Source: Pseudoduganella guangdongensis
GTDB taxonomy: Bacteria > Pseudomonadota > Gammaproteobacteria > Burkholderiales > Burkholderiaceae_D
Direction of reading: 5' to 3'
Length of the DNA stretch: 64,000 nucleotides
Assembly (NCBI RefSeq): GCF_009857475.1
Contig: NZ_WWCJ01000003.1
Coordinates: 265,833-329,832, forward strand
Part shown: positions 17,382 through 26,192 of the stretch, in pieces
Position numbering within the stretch: position 1 is the stretch's first letter
How the letters are laid out: each line of letters starts with the position of its first letter
Notes under the pieces: generated by a model
The model's input: the letters and a program-made list of their open reading frames with translations, nothing else
What the model was told of the DNA's origin: nothing
Databases searched by the model: none
Program-made: the position numbers and the translations under genes

Positions 17382-17723
17382 TCACACAGCTGGAGGAGGC
17401 GCGCGCGCCTGTTGCGGCAGATGGGATTCGCCATCGTGGTTCGCCGCGATGATGGCGGTCCGAGGACCTGTGAGGTCATGCGGTGCGGGAGCGGAAGGCT
17501 TGCTGAAGCCCGGCGCCAGGGCCGGACCGCTGCAAAGCTGGCACTGGGCCAGGCAGTCCGCCATCCCATGTTCGTCCTGCGCGTCGTGGTGGTCGTGCTC
17601 GCTGCAGGCCGCGTGGTTCATCTGCGGCATGGCTGCTTGCGCTGCCGCGGCATAGCCTTGCAGTGCTACGTAGAGCAGCAACAGCAAGGTAATGAAGCGG
17701 CGAGTGAAGCGTTGCGAGACCAT
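17382..17723 (-). CDS. Exported His/Cys/Met-rich DUF2946-like protein
   Basis: 113 residues. One N-terminal hydrophobic segment (FITLLLLLYVALQGYAAAAQA) then a metal-ligand-rich stretch: PQMNHAACSEHDHHDAQDEHGMADC followed by CQLC, in parts. This is the DUF2946/CopL-like pattern seen next to metal receptors and efflux pumps. Probably binds Cu or Zn in the periplasm. It lies 65 bases before the TonB receptor and 44 bases after the thioredoxin-like gene. Confidence 0.75.
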   Translation of the reverse strand: MVSQRFTRRFITLLLLLYVALQGYAAAAQAAMPQMNHAACSEHDHHDAQDEHGMADCLAQCQLCSGPALAPGFSKPSAPAPHDLTGPRTAIIAANHDGESHLPQQARAPPPAV

Positions 17724-17767
17724 GTGGCTATCGTAGCGATGCCGGGAGCATCAATCCATGAACGAGG

Positions 17768-18265
17768 TCAAGGATTTGCGCGCATCTTGTCGATGACGGC
17801 GTTGGTGATCACGCCGGAATAGGCCACGCGCTGGCCCTGCGCGTCGTACCAGTAGCTGCGCGGTTTTTCGCCGCGCCAGCGCGGGTCGATCGCGTAGCGC
17901 AGGCGCTCCGGCGGCAGGGCGCCAAAGCTCCAGGCATCACCCATCATGTCGATGGACGAGAGGCGCTTTTTCACCATGCCGGCCAGGGCTGCATCGGCCA
18001 GCGGGTCGGTGGTGATGGTGACGATGTCAAAGCCCAGGCCGGGCTGGGCGGCGCGCGCCTTGGCCAGCACGTCCAGGCTGTGCTGGCAGAACTCGCAATC
18101 CATCGACCATACCAGCACCACGAAGGGTTTGCCTTTGTGGCTGGCGGCGATCTGCTCGGGGCTTTGCGGCTCAAACGGTTTCAATCCCCCGGCGCGGGCC
18201 ATGCTGGTCGCAGCCAGTGCGGCGGCGGCCAGGGCCACGATGGAGAAGGTGCGCAGCAGGTCCAT
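17768..18265 (-). CDS. Periplasmic thioredoxin-like protein
   Basis: 165 residues. Signal peptide (AALAATSMARA), then a thioredoxin fold with active site MDCEFCQHS (CxxC) after KPFVVLVWS. The rest (FDIVTITTDPLADAALAGMVKKRL; GVITNAVIDKM) matches TlpA/ResA-like proteins without the full Trx signature. Likely keeps partner cysteines, possibly the CECC site of the BNR protein encoded two bases upstream, reduced. Confidence 0.8.
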   Translation of the reverse strand: MDLLRTFSIVALAAAALAATSMARAGGLKPFEPQSPEQIAASHKGKPFVVLVWSMDCEFCQHSLDVLAKARAAQPGLGFDIVTITTDPLADAALAGMVKKRLSSIDMMGDAWSFGALPPERLRYAIDPRWRGEKPRSYWYDAQGQRVAYSGVITNAVIDKMRANP

Positions 18266-18267
18266 GC

Positions 18268-19407
18268 TTATTCCTCGATTTTGCGCACGACAAAGCCTTC
18301 ATCGGCGGTGTGCCAGAGCAGCCAGGCGGCGCCGTCATGGCGCAGCAGGTGCGGGTGGTCGGAGTTGCCTTGCGTGGTGGCCAGCGTGCGCTCGCTCCAG
18401 GTGGCGCCGCCATCCTGCGATACCTTGGCGGTGATGCCGGTAGCCGTGCCGTCGAACTCCTTCCAGGCCACGAAGACGCGCTTGCCGATGGCAACGACCT
18501 CGCCGTATTCGGCTTGCGGTCCGCCCAGGCGCATCAGCTTTCCATTCCCCGAGTAGAACAAGCCGCCTTCGTCATTGGCGCCGGTGAACCAGACCTGGTG
18601 GCGCTGGCCGCTGCTGTCGAAAGCCAGCGCTGGGCCGCGGTGCGGACAGGCGTCGATCTTCCAGCCGTCATGGGTTGCGCGTTGGGCCGGCGCCGGGCGG
18701 CCGCTGGCGGGCAGGATGGCGGTGGCGTGGTCGCGGATGTTCGGTTCGAATACATGGCGCCACATGGCGTGCACGCGGCCTTGCTCGTCGATGGCGGTGG
18801 CGATGCGGCAGCATTCGCAGGTGTGGTCGGCCAGTTTGATGTCCTCGCCAAAGCTGGCCCCCTGGTCGCTGGAGACGGCGTAGTAGATGGCGATGCCGCG
18901 ATAGGGGCGCTGCGCGGCCTGCGCCGCTTCCTTGTCGCGCTTGTCGAGCCAGGTGAGGAAGATGCGGCCTTGCGCATCCACCACGATATCGTCGAAGCGG
19001 TGGCCGATCTGCGCGCGGTCGCGCTGCACGGTGAACGGGGCGGAAAAGGTGTTGCCACCGTCAGTTGAACGCACGAAACGGATGTTGCCAGTGTGCGGTT
19101 TAGCGAGTGCTTGCGTGTAGCTGAGGTAGAACTGGCCTTGCGGCCCGAAAGCGATTTTCGGCCGCGCTTCCCCGCTCGCCTCCACCGCTTCCGGTTGCGG
19201 CAGCACGGCGCGCGGCGCGCTCCAGCTGCGGCCCTGGTCTTCACTGGCTTGCAGGAGGATATTGCCGTTTGCGACATGCGTCACCCAAAGCCGGCCCTGC
19301 GCGTCGAAGGCGCCCGAGCTGCCCAGCAAGGGACGCGGCGCCGCAGCCGGGGCGGCAGGAGCCGCAAATGTCGCGGCGGCAAGGATGGGGAGCAGGTAGG
19401 CTTTCAT
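18268..19407 (-). CDS. Exported BNR/Asp-box propeller protein with CECC motif
   Basis: 379 residues, ATG 19407, signal peptide to about residue 21. Asp-box repeats of the beta-propeller kind occur (SEDQGRSWS, STDGGNTFS, SSDQGASF, SQDGGATWS). Family annotation is usually sialidase, but the conserved Cys sites HTCECCRIATA (about 195) and DACPHRGPA plus the operon context point to a metal-handling propeller. The sialidase Arg triad was not identified. First gene of the four-gene operon running to the TonB receptor. Confidence 0.78.
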   Translation of the reverse strand: MKAYLLPILAAATFAAPAAPAAAPRPLLGSSGAFDAQGRLWVTHVANGNILLQASEDQGRSWSAPRAVLPQPEAVEASGEARPKIAFGPQGQFYLSYTQALAKPHTGNIRFVRSTDGGNTFSAPFTVQRDRAQIGHRFDDIVVDAQGRIFLTWLDKRDKEAAQAAQRPYRGIAIYYAVSSDQGASFGEDIKLADHTCECCRIATAIDEQGRVHAMWRHVFEPNIRDHATAILPASGRPAPAQRATHDGWKIDACPHRGPALAFDSSGQRHQVWFTGANDEGGLFYSGNGKLMRLGGPQAEYGEVVAIGKRVFVAWKEFDGTATGITAKVSQDGGATWSERTLATTQGNSDHPHLLRHDGAAWLLWHTADEGFVVRKIEE

Positions 19408-19536
19408 GCTGCGATGATCACCCAGCAGTGGCGCCCGGTTCCATGACTCAGATCAACTTCGCGGAGGGTGACACTTGGAGAGAATCCAACGCCCTTTCGC
19501 GCACTACAATGGAATGACCCAACCAAAGTGTTTTGT

Positions 19537-19562
19537 GCCCGCTGCGAAGCGGGCTTTTTTTT
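19537..19562 (+). terminator. Rho-independent terminator with no annotated gene
   Basis: GCCCGC-TGCGAA-GCGGGC followed by eight T on the + strand. Both flanking genes (BNR start 19407 and TonB stop 19597) are on the other strand, whose reading has no T-run after the stem. So it ends an unannotated + strand transcript, such as a small RNA from about 19440 on, or is a relic. Confidence 0.7.
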
Positions 19563-19596
19563 GGAACGGGCAAGGGCGATTTCTTCAGGGCGCTGC

Positions 19597-22335
19597 TTAG
19601 AAACGGTAGCTGCCGCGCAGGTAGAACTGGCGGCCCAGCGCGTCAGCATAGCGGCCGTCGTAGCCGGATTGGTTGCCGCCGCCGGCGGTGCGGATGGTGA
19701 ATGGCGGCGCGCGGTCCAGCAGGTTGCGGATGCCGAACGTGAGCGACGCGGTGGCGTTCCAGTTGAGCTTGCTCTGCAAATCCAGTGTGGTGTACGAGGA
19801 TACCCGGCGCCGCATGGCGACGAAGGAGCCGGCGCTGCCGTCGTCCTTCAACTCCACCACGGTGGCGGCACCGGCGCTGTACACCTGGTCGGTGTAGCCG
19901 GAGCGGTATTGCAGGGCGGCGGTGTGGGCCCAGCGTTCGCTGGTGGCCAGGGTGGCGGCCAGGCGCGAGATGACGCGGAAGGTGACGTTGGCGTAGGAGT
20001 TGAAGCGGCCAATGTTTTCTTCGATGCCGGCGTCCGGCGCTTCCTGTTCGGACTTGAGCATATAGGTGCCGCTCCAGTGCACGCCCAGTTTGCCGACGGC
20101 GGTCGGCAGCTTGAGCGTGTGGTCCCAGTCGACACCCTGGAAGCGCGAGCTGGCCAGGTTGAACGGGGTGAGCGCGGCGGCCAGCACGTTCAGCTTCTGG
20201 ATCGGGTTGTAGTAGGTGCGGAACAGGGCGTCGTATTGGGCCGGGTTATCGAACACCACGTCTTCCGACAGGGTCTGGATCTGGTTGGTCAGGCGCACGT
20301 CCCACCAGTCCAGGCCAAGCGAGAGCTGGCTGACCGGTTCGAAGCGCAGGCCGATGGAGGATTGCTTCGATTGCTCCGGCTTCAGGCCAGCCTCGCCTTT
20401 GAATGGGTTGCCGCCGGTGAGCAGGGTGTATTCGGTGGAGCCGGGGAAGCACAGCGCAAAGCGCGGGTCGCTGCGGTTGGTGATGGGGCAGGTGTGGAAG
20501 CCGGAGGCGCCGCCGTCTTGCAACGGGTTGACGATGCTGGTCAGGTCGGCCACCTTGAAACCGGTGCCGTAGGAGGCGCGCAGCAGCAGCGATTCCAGCG
20601 GCCGGTAGCGCAGCGCGAGCTTGTAGGTGGCTTTGCTGGCGGCGTTGCCCTGGCTGCCGCTGTCGCTGTAGGCATTGGAGACGGCGCTATAGCTGTCGTA
20701 GCGCGCGGCGGCGGTCAGGTCGAGCTGTTTGGCCAGCGGCAGCAGCAGTTCGGCATAGCTGCCCCAGTTGCGGCGGTGCGCGTCCACCGGCTTGGAGCCG
20801 GGGGAGAAGCTCAGGTCCGGATCGTACTGGTAGGACTGGCGGCTGGCGTCGGCGCCAACGCCCAGCTGCGCGCTGCCGCCGGGCAGGGCGAATAGCGAGG
20901 TCGAACCGCGCGCGTTGAATACATCAAGCCGCGAGTCGGTGGCGCTGACTTGCTTGTGCAGGACGATGGGCGCCAGGATCGCCTCGCCTTTGCCTGCCGG
21001 GGCGAAGGGATCGTAGGCGCCGCTGTCCAACAGTGCCTGGAACTTGGCGTTGTCGACGTAGCCGCCGACCGCGCTGTCGCTGGCCTTGTTTTGCGAGTGG
21101 GTGTAGCTGACCGTGTAGTCCCACTTGGCCAGGCTGCCATCCAGTCCCAGCGTGAGGTGGCGCACGTCGGTGCGGAAGTCGTTGGTGCGGCCGCCGGCGT
21201 CGAGCAGGCGCACGTTCATGGAGGCGCCACTGACCTGGCCCGGGCTGATGCCAAGGCGCTCCAGGTAGGGCGCTACCGACTTGTTGTACATGATGCTGCC
21301 CACCGGTACGCTGTAGCCGTTCGCCAGCGGCGCGTACTGGGCGATGCTGTCGAAGCGCGCGCCGACCAGCTCCGCGAACAGTGTCGTGCGTTCGCCCAGC
21401 TTGACGTTGGCGGAGCCGAACAGGCTATCGCGCTTGTGCTCGGGCAGCGCCTGCACCAGGCTGGTGAAGTCGAACTGGCAGGCTTGCTCGACCAGGTACA
21501 GGCGCATGCCATTGCACTTGCCGGTGGCCAGGTAGTCGGGTGTGAAGACCACGGAGTTCGGCTGGCCCGCCGCATCCAGGTAGCGCACGGTGGCGCGGCC
21601 CGGCTGGGCGTTGGTGCTCAGGCGGTACAGGGCATAGCGCTTGCCGTCCTGGGTGAAGGGGATAACGCCGCTTTGGCTGAACTCGCGCTGGCTCACGTGC
21701 AGGGCGCGCTGCTCGTCGCGCGCGGCGGACAGCATCAGGTTGTAGCCGTCTTTATCGAAATCGCCCCAGCCTTTGGTGATGCTGATGTTGTGCGAGCGTC
21801 CGCCGCTGTCCTGCGGCCGGTTCAAGCCCGCCTCGATCACCAGCGCCTGCTGGTCTTTCTTGAGGATGAAGTTGACCACGCCGGCTATGGCGTCCGAGCC
21901 GTACAGGGTGCTGGCGCCGTCGGCCAGGATTTCCACCCGCTCCACGGCGGATAGCGGGATGCCGGCCAGGTTGACGGTGCTGCCCGAGGTGGCGGGCGCC
22001 ATGCGGCGGCCATTCAGCAGCACCAGCGTATAGCCTTCGCCGATGCCGTGCAGCGATGCGGTCTGCACGCCGCTGCCGCCGCCGTTGACGGAGGATGATG
22101 CGGTGGTGAAGCCCTGCATGGCGGGCAGCATCGCCACCAGGTCGGCCACCGAGGTCACGCCGCTCTGGTCGATCTGCGCCCGCGTCAGGGTTTGCACGGG
22201 CAGCGCGCCTTCCGCTGCTATGCGCTTGATGCTGGAACCGGTGATGTGAACGCGCTGGATATCGTCTTGCGCGTGGGCCGCGTGGACCAGCATGCCCAGG
22301 CCAAGCGCTACGCTGCTGCTGAATAGATGCCGCAT
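19597..22335 (-). CDS. TonB-dependent receptor
   Basis: 912 residues, ATG 22335. Signal peptide (LGLGMLVHAAHA), plug with RVHITGSSIKRIAAEGALPV, VADLVAMLPA, YTLVLLNGRRMAP and VERVEILADGASTLYGSDA, barrel ending FYLRGSYRF with C-terminal Phe. The ITGSxI and SAVERVEILADGASTLYGSDAIAG style is that of large receptors for oligosaccharides or peptides in Oxalobacteraceae and Xanthomonads; substrate unknown. Contains Cys pairs in loops (CNGMRLYLVEQAC). Confidence 0.9.
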   Translation of the reverse strand: MRHLFSSSVALGLGMLVHAAHAQDDIQRVHITGSSIKRIAAEGALPVQTLTRAQIDQSGVTSVADLVAMLPAMQGFTTASSSVNGGGSGVQTASLHGIGEGYTLVLLNGRRMAPATSGSTVNLAGIPLSAVERVEILADGASTLYGSDAIAGVVNFILKKDQQALVIEAGLNRPQDSGGRSHNISITKGWGDFDKDGYNLMLSAARDEQRALHVSQREFSQSGVIPFTQDGKRYALYRLSTNAQPGRATVRYLDAAGQPNSVVFTPDYLATGKCNGMRLYLVEQACQFDFTSLVQALPEHKRDSLFGSANVKLGERTTLFAELVGARFDSIAQYAPLANGYSVPVGSIMYNKSVAPYLERLGISPGQVSGASMNVRLLDAGGRTNDFRTDVRHLTLGLDGSLAKWDYTVSYTHSQNKASDSAVGGYVDNAKFQALLDSGAYDPFAPAGKGEAILAPIVLHKQVSATDSRLDVFNARGSTSLFALPGGSAQLGVGADASRQSYQYDPDLSFSPGSKPVDAHRRNWGSYAELLLPLAKQLDLTAAARYDSYSAVSNAYSDSGSQGNAASKATYKLALRYRPLESLLLRASYGTGFKVADLTSIVNPLQDGGASGFHTCPITNRSDPRFALCFPGSTEYTLLTGGNPFKGEAGLKPEQSKQSSIGLRFEPVSQLSLGLDWWDVRLTNQIQTLSEDVVFDNPAQYDALFRTYYNPIQKLNVLAAALTPFNLASSRFQGVDWDHTLKLPTAVGKLGVHWSGTYMLKSEQEAPDAGIEENIGRFNSYANVTFRVISRLAATLATSERWAHTAALQYRSGYTDQVYSAGAATVVELKDDGSAGSFVAMRRRVSSYTTLDLQSKLNWNATASLTFGIRNLLDRAPPFTIRTAGGGNQSGYDGRYADALGRQFYLRGSYRF

Positions 22336-22437
22336 TGTGTCTCCCCTTTTTTGTGGTTTGGTGAGCAGGGAGATTAGTCTTCAAAGCCTTTCCCGAGGTA
22401 TGAAGAAAACGCGGCGATGTATTGAGTTATCAGATAT

Positions 22438-23622
22438 CTATGTCGGCTGCCGCACGGGCGCGGCGCGGAAAGCCAGCGCGCACAAGGTGACCAGGCCGAT
22501 GGCGGCCAGCACCAGCCAGGGCAGGGCCGGCGTGCGCACGGCGCGGCTCCAGTCCAGCAGCCAGCCGCCCGCCGTGTAGCCGAACAAGCCGCCCAGCGCC
22601 AGGCCGAAGCGGCTCAGGCCCATATAGCTGGCGCGCGCCGAAGGCTGGGCGTAGCGCGACACCAGCGATTCGCGCGCCGGTTCGGCCACCAGCGAACCGG
22701 TATAGAACACGGCGACGCAGGCGAACATCGGCGCCAGGCCGCGCGTGACGGCCATGGCCAGCACGCCGCAGCACATGATGCCGATGCCGATCAGCAGGCG
22801 CGCCTCGAGCGACAGGTAGCGCTCGCCCAGGCGCGCCAGCGGGTAGAGCAGGACAAGGGCCAGCAGCGCATCCATCGCGTACATCCAGGCCACGGCGCGC
22901 GGCGTGCCTGCCAGCTCGGTCAGCGTGACCGGCACCAGCAGCATCAGCTGCACCGTCAGGATGTAGTAGCCGCTCAAGGTCAGCACCAGCAGCAGGTAAG
23001 GGCGGTCGCGCAGCGGCGTGCGCATGGCGGTCAGGGCCGAGGTGCCCGGCGTGGCGGCGCGGTAGGCGGGCAGCAGCAGATGGTTGGCCAGCGCGGCCAG
23101 CACGAACACCAGGCAGCCGCCCAGCGCCACCCAGCGGAAGTCCAGTCCCAGCAGCATGGTGCCGAGCAGGGCGCCCGATACGGCGGCCACGCTTTCCTGC
23201 ATCATCAGCAGCGAGAAGAAGCGCGGGCGTTCGGCCGGGCGCGTGAGCTTGACCACCAGTGCCGCGCGCGCGGGATCGAACAGGGCGCCGCCCAGGCCGG
23301 ACAGCACGCAGGACAAGAGCAGCCATGCGGGGTTGGCGGCGAAGGCCATCAGCGCGAAACCGAGCGCGCGCAGCAGCATGCCGGCAATGATCATCGGCTT
23401 GGCGCCGAAGCGGTCCGAGAGCGAGCCGCCGAACAGGCCCAGGCCTTGCTGCGACACCTGGCGCACGCCCAGCGCCAGGCCGACGGCGGCGGCGGCCCAA
23501 CCGAGTTCGCCGACGAAATGCAGGCCGATGATGGGGAACACCAGGTAGAAGCCGGCCACCACCAGCATGTGGTCGAACATCAGGAACCGCTTGCCCAACC
23601 GCCTTGCCCGTGCTGCCGCCAT
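22438..23622 (-). CDS. mdtH: MFS multidrug transporter MdtH
   Basis: 394 residues with twelve hydrophobic segments. Near-colinear with E. coli MdtH: DHMLVVAGFYLVFPIIG, ALGVRQVSQQGLGLFGGSLSDRFGAKPMI (the MFS motif A, in parts), LFDPARAALVVKL, FFSLLMMQESVAAVSGALLG and AEPARESLVSRYA. In E. coli it confers resistance to fluoroquinolones; here a proton-driven exporter of unknown drugs. Divergent from a LysR gene. Confidence 0.88.
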   Translation of the reverse strand: MAAARARRLGKRFLMFDHMLVVAGFYLVFPIIGLHFVGELGWAAAAVGLALGVRQVSQQGLGLFGGSLSDRFGAKPMIIAGMLLRALGFALMAFAANPAWLLLSCVLSGLGGALFDPARAALVVKLTRPAERPRFFSLLMMQESVAAVSGALLGTMLLGLDFRWVALGGCLVFVLAALANHLLLPAYRAATPGTSALTAMRTPLRDRPYLLLVLTLSGYYILTVQLMLLVPVTLTELAGTPRAVAWMYAMDALLALVLLYPLARLGERYLSLEARLLIGIGIMCCGVLAMAVTRGLAPMFACVAVFYTGSLVAEPARESLVSRYAQPSARASYMGLSRFGLALGGLFGYTAGGWLLDWSRAVRTPALPWLVLAAIGLVTLCALAFRAAPVRQPT

Positions 23623-23713
23623 GCCGCCCCCTCTTGAGTAGTGCTGACAGTTTAGGCAGGGTTAAGACATAATAGAAGCCGCTATCTCATGATATTTCGT
23701 ATTGGATTTTGTT

Positions 23714-24598
23714 ATGGCTATGAGCATCGACGACCTTTCCTTGCTGGTGGAAATCGTGGAATCGGGCAGTTTCAGCCTGGCCGCGGCGCACCGCCGCTGG
23801 TCGCAGCCGCAGGTCAGCCAGCGGGTGGCGGCGCTGGAAGATCAACTCGGCGTGCAGCTGTTCGCGCGCCACCGGCGCGGCGCCACGCCGACGCCGGCCT
23901 GCCTGACCTTCCTGCCGTCGGCGCAGCAGGCGCTGGGCGCGATCGCGGCGGGCAAACTGGCGGTGCAGGGCGCGCCCGCGCTGCCGCAGGTCACGCTGGC
24001 CTGCGTGCCCTCGCTGACGTCGCTGGTGTTCGGGCCCTTGCTGCTGGAACTGGCCGATGCCCCGCTGGAAGTGCGCTGCACCACCGACCACTCGCCCGTG
24101 ATCATGGACCGGCTGCTGACTGGCAGCGCGCAACTGGGTTTCGTGTTGAAGTGCCCCGCCATCGCCGGCATCCAGCTGGAGCGGCTGCAGGTATCGCCGA
24201 TTGTCGCCGTGGTGCGGCGCGGTCACCCGCTGACGCGGCGCAAACAGCTGAAACTGGCCGACGTGGCCAATGCGCGCCTGGCGCCGCAGTTCTGGGGCGA
24301 AGGGTGCGACGAGTTGATACGAATGCTGCGCCCGCACCGCCGCAGCGACAGCGCGATCCACGCCATCCAGCCCGCCAGCGCCGCCATCGAGCTGGCGCTG
24401 GAGCACGGGTTTTTGACCTTCATGCCGGAAATGGCGGCCGCGCGCCAGCTCGCTTTGGGCAACCTGGTCAAGCTGACGATCGCGGACTTGCCGCATTGGG
24501 AATGGGAAGCGATGGTGGCCTGGCGCAGCGGCAAGCGGCCGGATGCGGCCAAGCAGCGGGTCATTCAGGCGGTGCGCAAGATTCGGGGTCAGGTCTGA
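23714..24598 (+). CDS. LysR-family transcriptional regulator
   Basis: 294 residues. ATG 23714 is preferred; a TTG at 23702 is also in frame. HTH: LLVEIVESGSFSLAAAHRRWSQPQVSQRVAALE, in parts. The last codons, from the Lys-Ile-Arg-Gly-Gln-Val end to the TGA, lie inside the long palindrome at 24578-24661, so the C-terminus was shaped by that element. Divergent from mdtH, which it may regulate. Confidence 0.9.
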   Translation: MAMSIDDLSLLVEIVESGSFSLAAAHRRWSQPQVSQRVAALEDQLGVQLFARHRRGATPTPACLTFLPSAQQALGAIAAGKLAVQGAPALPQVTLACVPSLTSLVFGPLLLELADAPLEVRCTTDHSPVIMDRLLTGSAQLGFVLKCPAIAGIQLERLQVSPIVAVVRRGHPLTRRKQLKLADVANARLAPQFWGEGCDELIRMLRPHRRSDSAIHAIQPASAAIELALEHGFLTFMPEMAAARQLALGNLVKLTIADLPHWEWEAMVAWRSGKRPDAAKQRVIQAVRKIRGQV

Positions 24599-24661
24599 CA
24601 ATCGGACAAAAGCTGCCCAAGGGCAGCTTTTGTCCGATTGTCAGACCTGACCCCGAATCTT
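24578..24661. repeat. 84-bp perfect palindrome, GGGGTCAGGTCTGAC family
   Basis: Arms 24578-24618 and 24621-24661 are perfect 41-base inverted repeats separated by AA. The arm contains GGGGTCAGGTCTGAC then AATCGGACAA. The same outer 28 bases recur in the palindrome at 45351-45427. It overlaps the end of the LysR gene and touches the stop of the convergent small gene. Could act as a bidirectional terminator or be a REP-like mobile palindrome. Confidence 0.9.
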
Positions 24662-24827
24662 ATTGGCGGCGCTGGTCAGGGTAGGCCAGCACGCGCAGGA
24701 TGACGCTGCGCGGGACCTGTTTGCTTTGCATGTAAATCCAGGCGTTGGCGGCGCCCATTTGCGCCAGCAGTTCAATGCCCTTGTCGACCTGGATTGCCAG
24801 TTGCTGGTTGTAGCGTGTATCGCTCAT
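24660..24827 (-). CDS. Small conserved-looking protein, 55 aa
   Basis: ATG 24827 to TAA 24660-24662. Sequence starts MSDTRYNQQLAIQVDKG and ends VLAYPDQRRQ; mostly helical, soluble, no signal peptide. The stop codon straddles the edge of the long palindrome. A GGGGG stretch 13-17 bases upstream is a poor ribosome site. It sits 29 bases after the alpha/beta hydrolase gene on the same strand, so is probably co-transcribed. Function unknown. Confidence 0.6.
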   Translation of the reverse strand: MSDTRYNQQLAIQVDKGIELLAQMGAANAWIYMQSKQVPRSVILRVLAYPDQRRQ

Positions 24828-24856
24828 GATGCCGCCCCCGAAAAATTATCCGATTA

Positions 24857-25660
24857 TTATCGAACAATACTATCGGGGGAGCAACTGGTTTCTAGGAAGC
24901 CCATCAGCACTTCATTGACGGTGGCGGCGTGCGTGATCGGCGCCATGTGGCCGCCCGCAGTCAGGGCGAATTGCGCTTGCGGCAGGGCGGCGGCCAGGGT
25001 CTCGGCCACGCGGCGCGTGGAGGCGGGGCCTTTGGCGCCGGCCAGCACCAGGGCTGGCACGTCCAGTTGCGCCATGTCGGCAGTGGTGGCCGGTTCGCCC
25101 AGCAGGGCGACGAAGTCCAGCTTGACCTTGGCAATGCCGGCGGTGAAACGGGCGCGCTGCACGTCCGGCAGGCTGTCGAAGGCGCCGTCGCGGTTCCAGT
25201 AATCGATGAAGGTGCGGGTGGCGTCTTCCGCCGAGGCGGCGGCGCCGATGCGCGCGACCACGGCTTCGATTTCCTGGCGGCCGGCGTCTTGCGCCGACAG
25301 CAGGTGGAAGGCGACCGGCTCGAACACGGCCAGCGACAGCACGCGCTCGCGCATCTGGCGCGCCAGGCGCAGGGCGGTGGCGCCGCCGTAGGAGTGGCCG
25401 ACCAGGTGGAAGGGTTCGCCGGCGTCGAGGTGCGAGGCGAGGGCGGCGGCCACCGCGTCGGCTTCATGGGCCAGGGTGTAGCCGGCGGCGGCGGCTTCCG
25501 TCGGGAAGGCGGACTTGCCATAGCCCAACAGATCAATCGCGATGAAGCGGTAATTGGACTCTTGTTCGGCCATCAGGGCAGCCCATTGGCTGCGTGAGCT
25601 GAGCGAGCTGTGCAACAGAACAACGGCGGGGCGCGGGTCTTGCGTAGGGTGCATCTTCAT
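24857..25660 (-). CDS. Alpha/beta hydrolase
   Basis: 267 residues from ATG 25660 (an in-frame TTG lies at 25681). Canonical fold: oxyanion-hole VVLLHSSLSS, nucleophile elbow GHSYGG (Ser), the acid near VLAGAKGPAS and the His in AGGHMAP. The cap region between is helical. Substrate unknown; resembles esterases and chloroperoxidase-like hydrolases. Confidence 0.87.
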   Translation of the reverse strand: MKMHPTQDPRPAVVLLHSSLSSRSQWAALMAEQESNYRFIAIDLLGYGKSAFPTEAAAAGYTLAHEADAVAAALASHLDAGEPFHLVGHSYGGATALRLARQMRERVLSLAVFEPVAFHLLSAQDAGRQEIEAVVARIGAAASAEDATRTFIDYWNRDGAFDSLPDVQRARFTAGIAKVKLDFVALLGEPATTADMAQLDVPALVLAGAKGPASTRRVAETLAAALPQAQFALTAGGHMAPITHAATVNEVLMGFLETSCSPDSIVR

Positions 25661-25834
25661 CTCTGACAAACCGATATCCAAAAGACAAGCCGGCTATTAT
25701 ACCGTGCCGCCAAGGTTCAACCGTTCGATGTCGAAATTCCTTACAGAAATCTGTCGGTTTACGGCGTTTCCCTTGACTAATAGATGTGGCGCAGAAATTG
25801 CTTCGCTATTTCCAGTGTCAATGGGAGGCTCAAA

Positions 25835-26191
25835 GTGATCATGGAACGCTCTGCTTTACCCGCGCTGTTGCTGACGTTGCTGCTCGGCTTGCTGATGCAG
25901 GGGATGCTTGCGGGCTTGCACTTCGCTTCGTCGCGCGCCGAATGGGTGTGCCGCACCTTCTACCTGGTGGCGTTGCTGTTGAATCTGCTGGCGGTGCGCC
26001 GCCTGAACCCGGCGACTTTGTCCGCCGCCGTGCTGCCGCTGGCGCCGATCGTGATGGCGGTGGCGCTCACTTATTTTGCGGCGAGCGATGCGCAAGCGCC
26101 AACCCAGCTGACCTTGCTCTTGCTGCCCATCGTGCATGGCGCGGCAGCCGGCTGCATGCTCTTGCTGCCGCAGGGGGATGACGAGGGCTAG
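25835..26191 (+). CDS. Small four-helix membrane protein
   Basis: 118 residues from GTG 25835, chosen because GGGAGG stands six bases upstream; ATG 25841 is an alternative. Four hydrophobic segments (LLLTLLLGLLMQGMLAGL; TFYLVALLLNLLAV; VLPLAPIVMAVALTYFAA; LTLLLLPIVHGAAAGCMLLL). No recognised family. Divergent from the hydrolase gene. Confidence 0.65.
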   Translation: MIMERSALPALLLTLLLGLLMQGMLAGLHFASSRAEWVCRTFYLVALLLNLLAVRRLNPATLSAAVLPLAPIVMAVALTYFAASDAQAPTQLTLLLLPIVHGAAAGCMLLLPQGDDEG

Positions 26192-26192
26192 G

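Noticed and set aside
19443..19517. 24-codon + strand frame
   Set aside because: No ribosome site; more likely part of a possible non-coding transcript, so mentioned only with the terminator.
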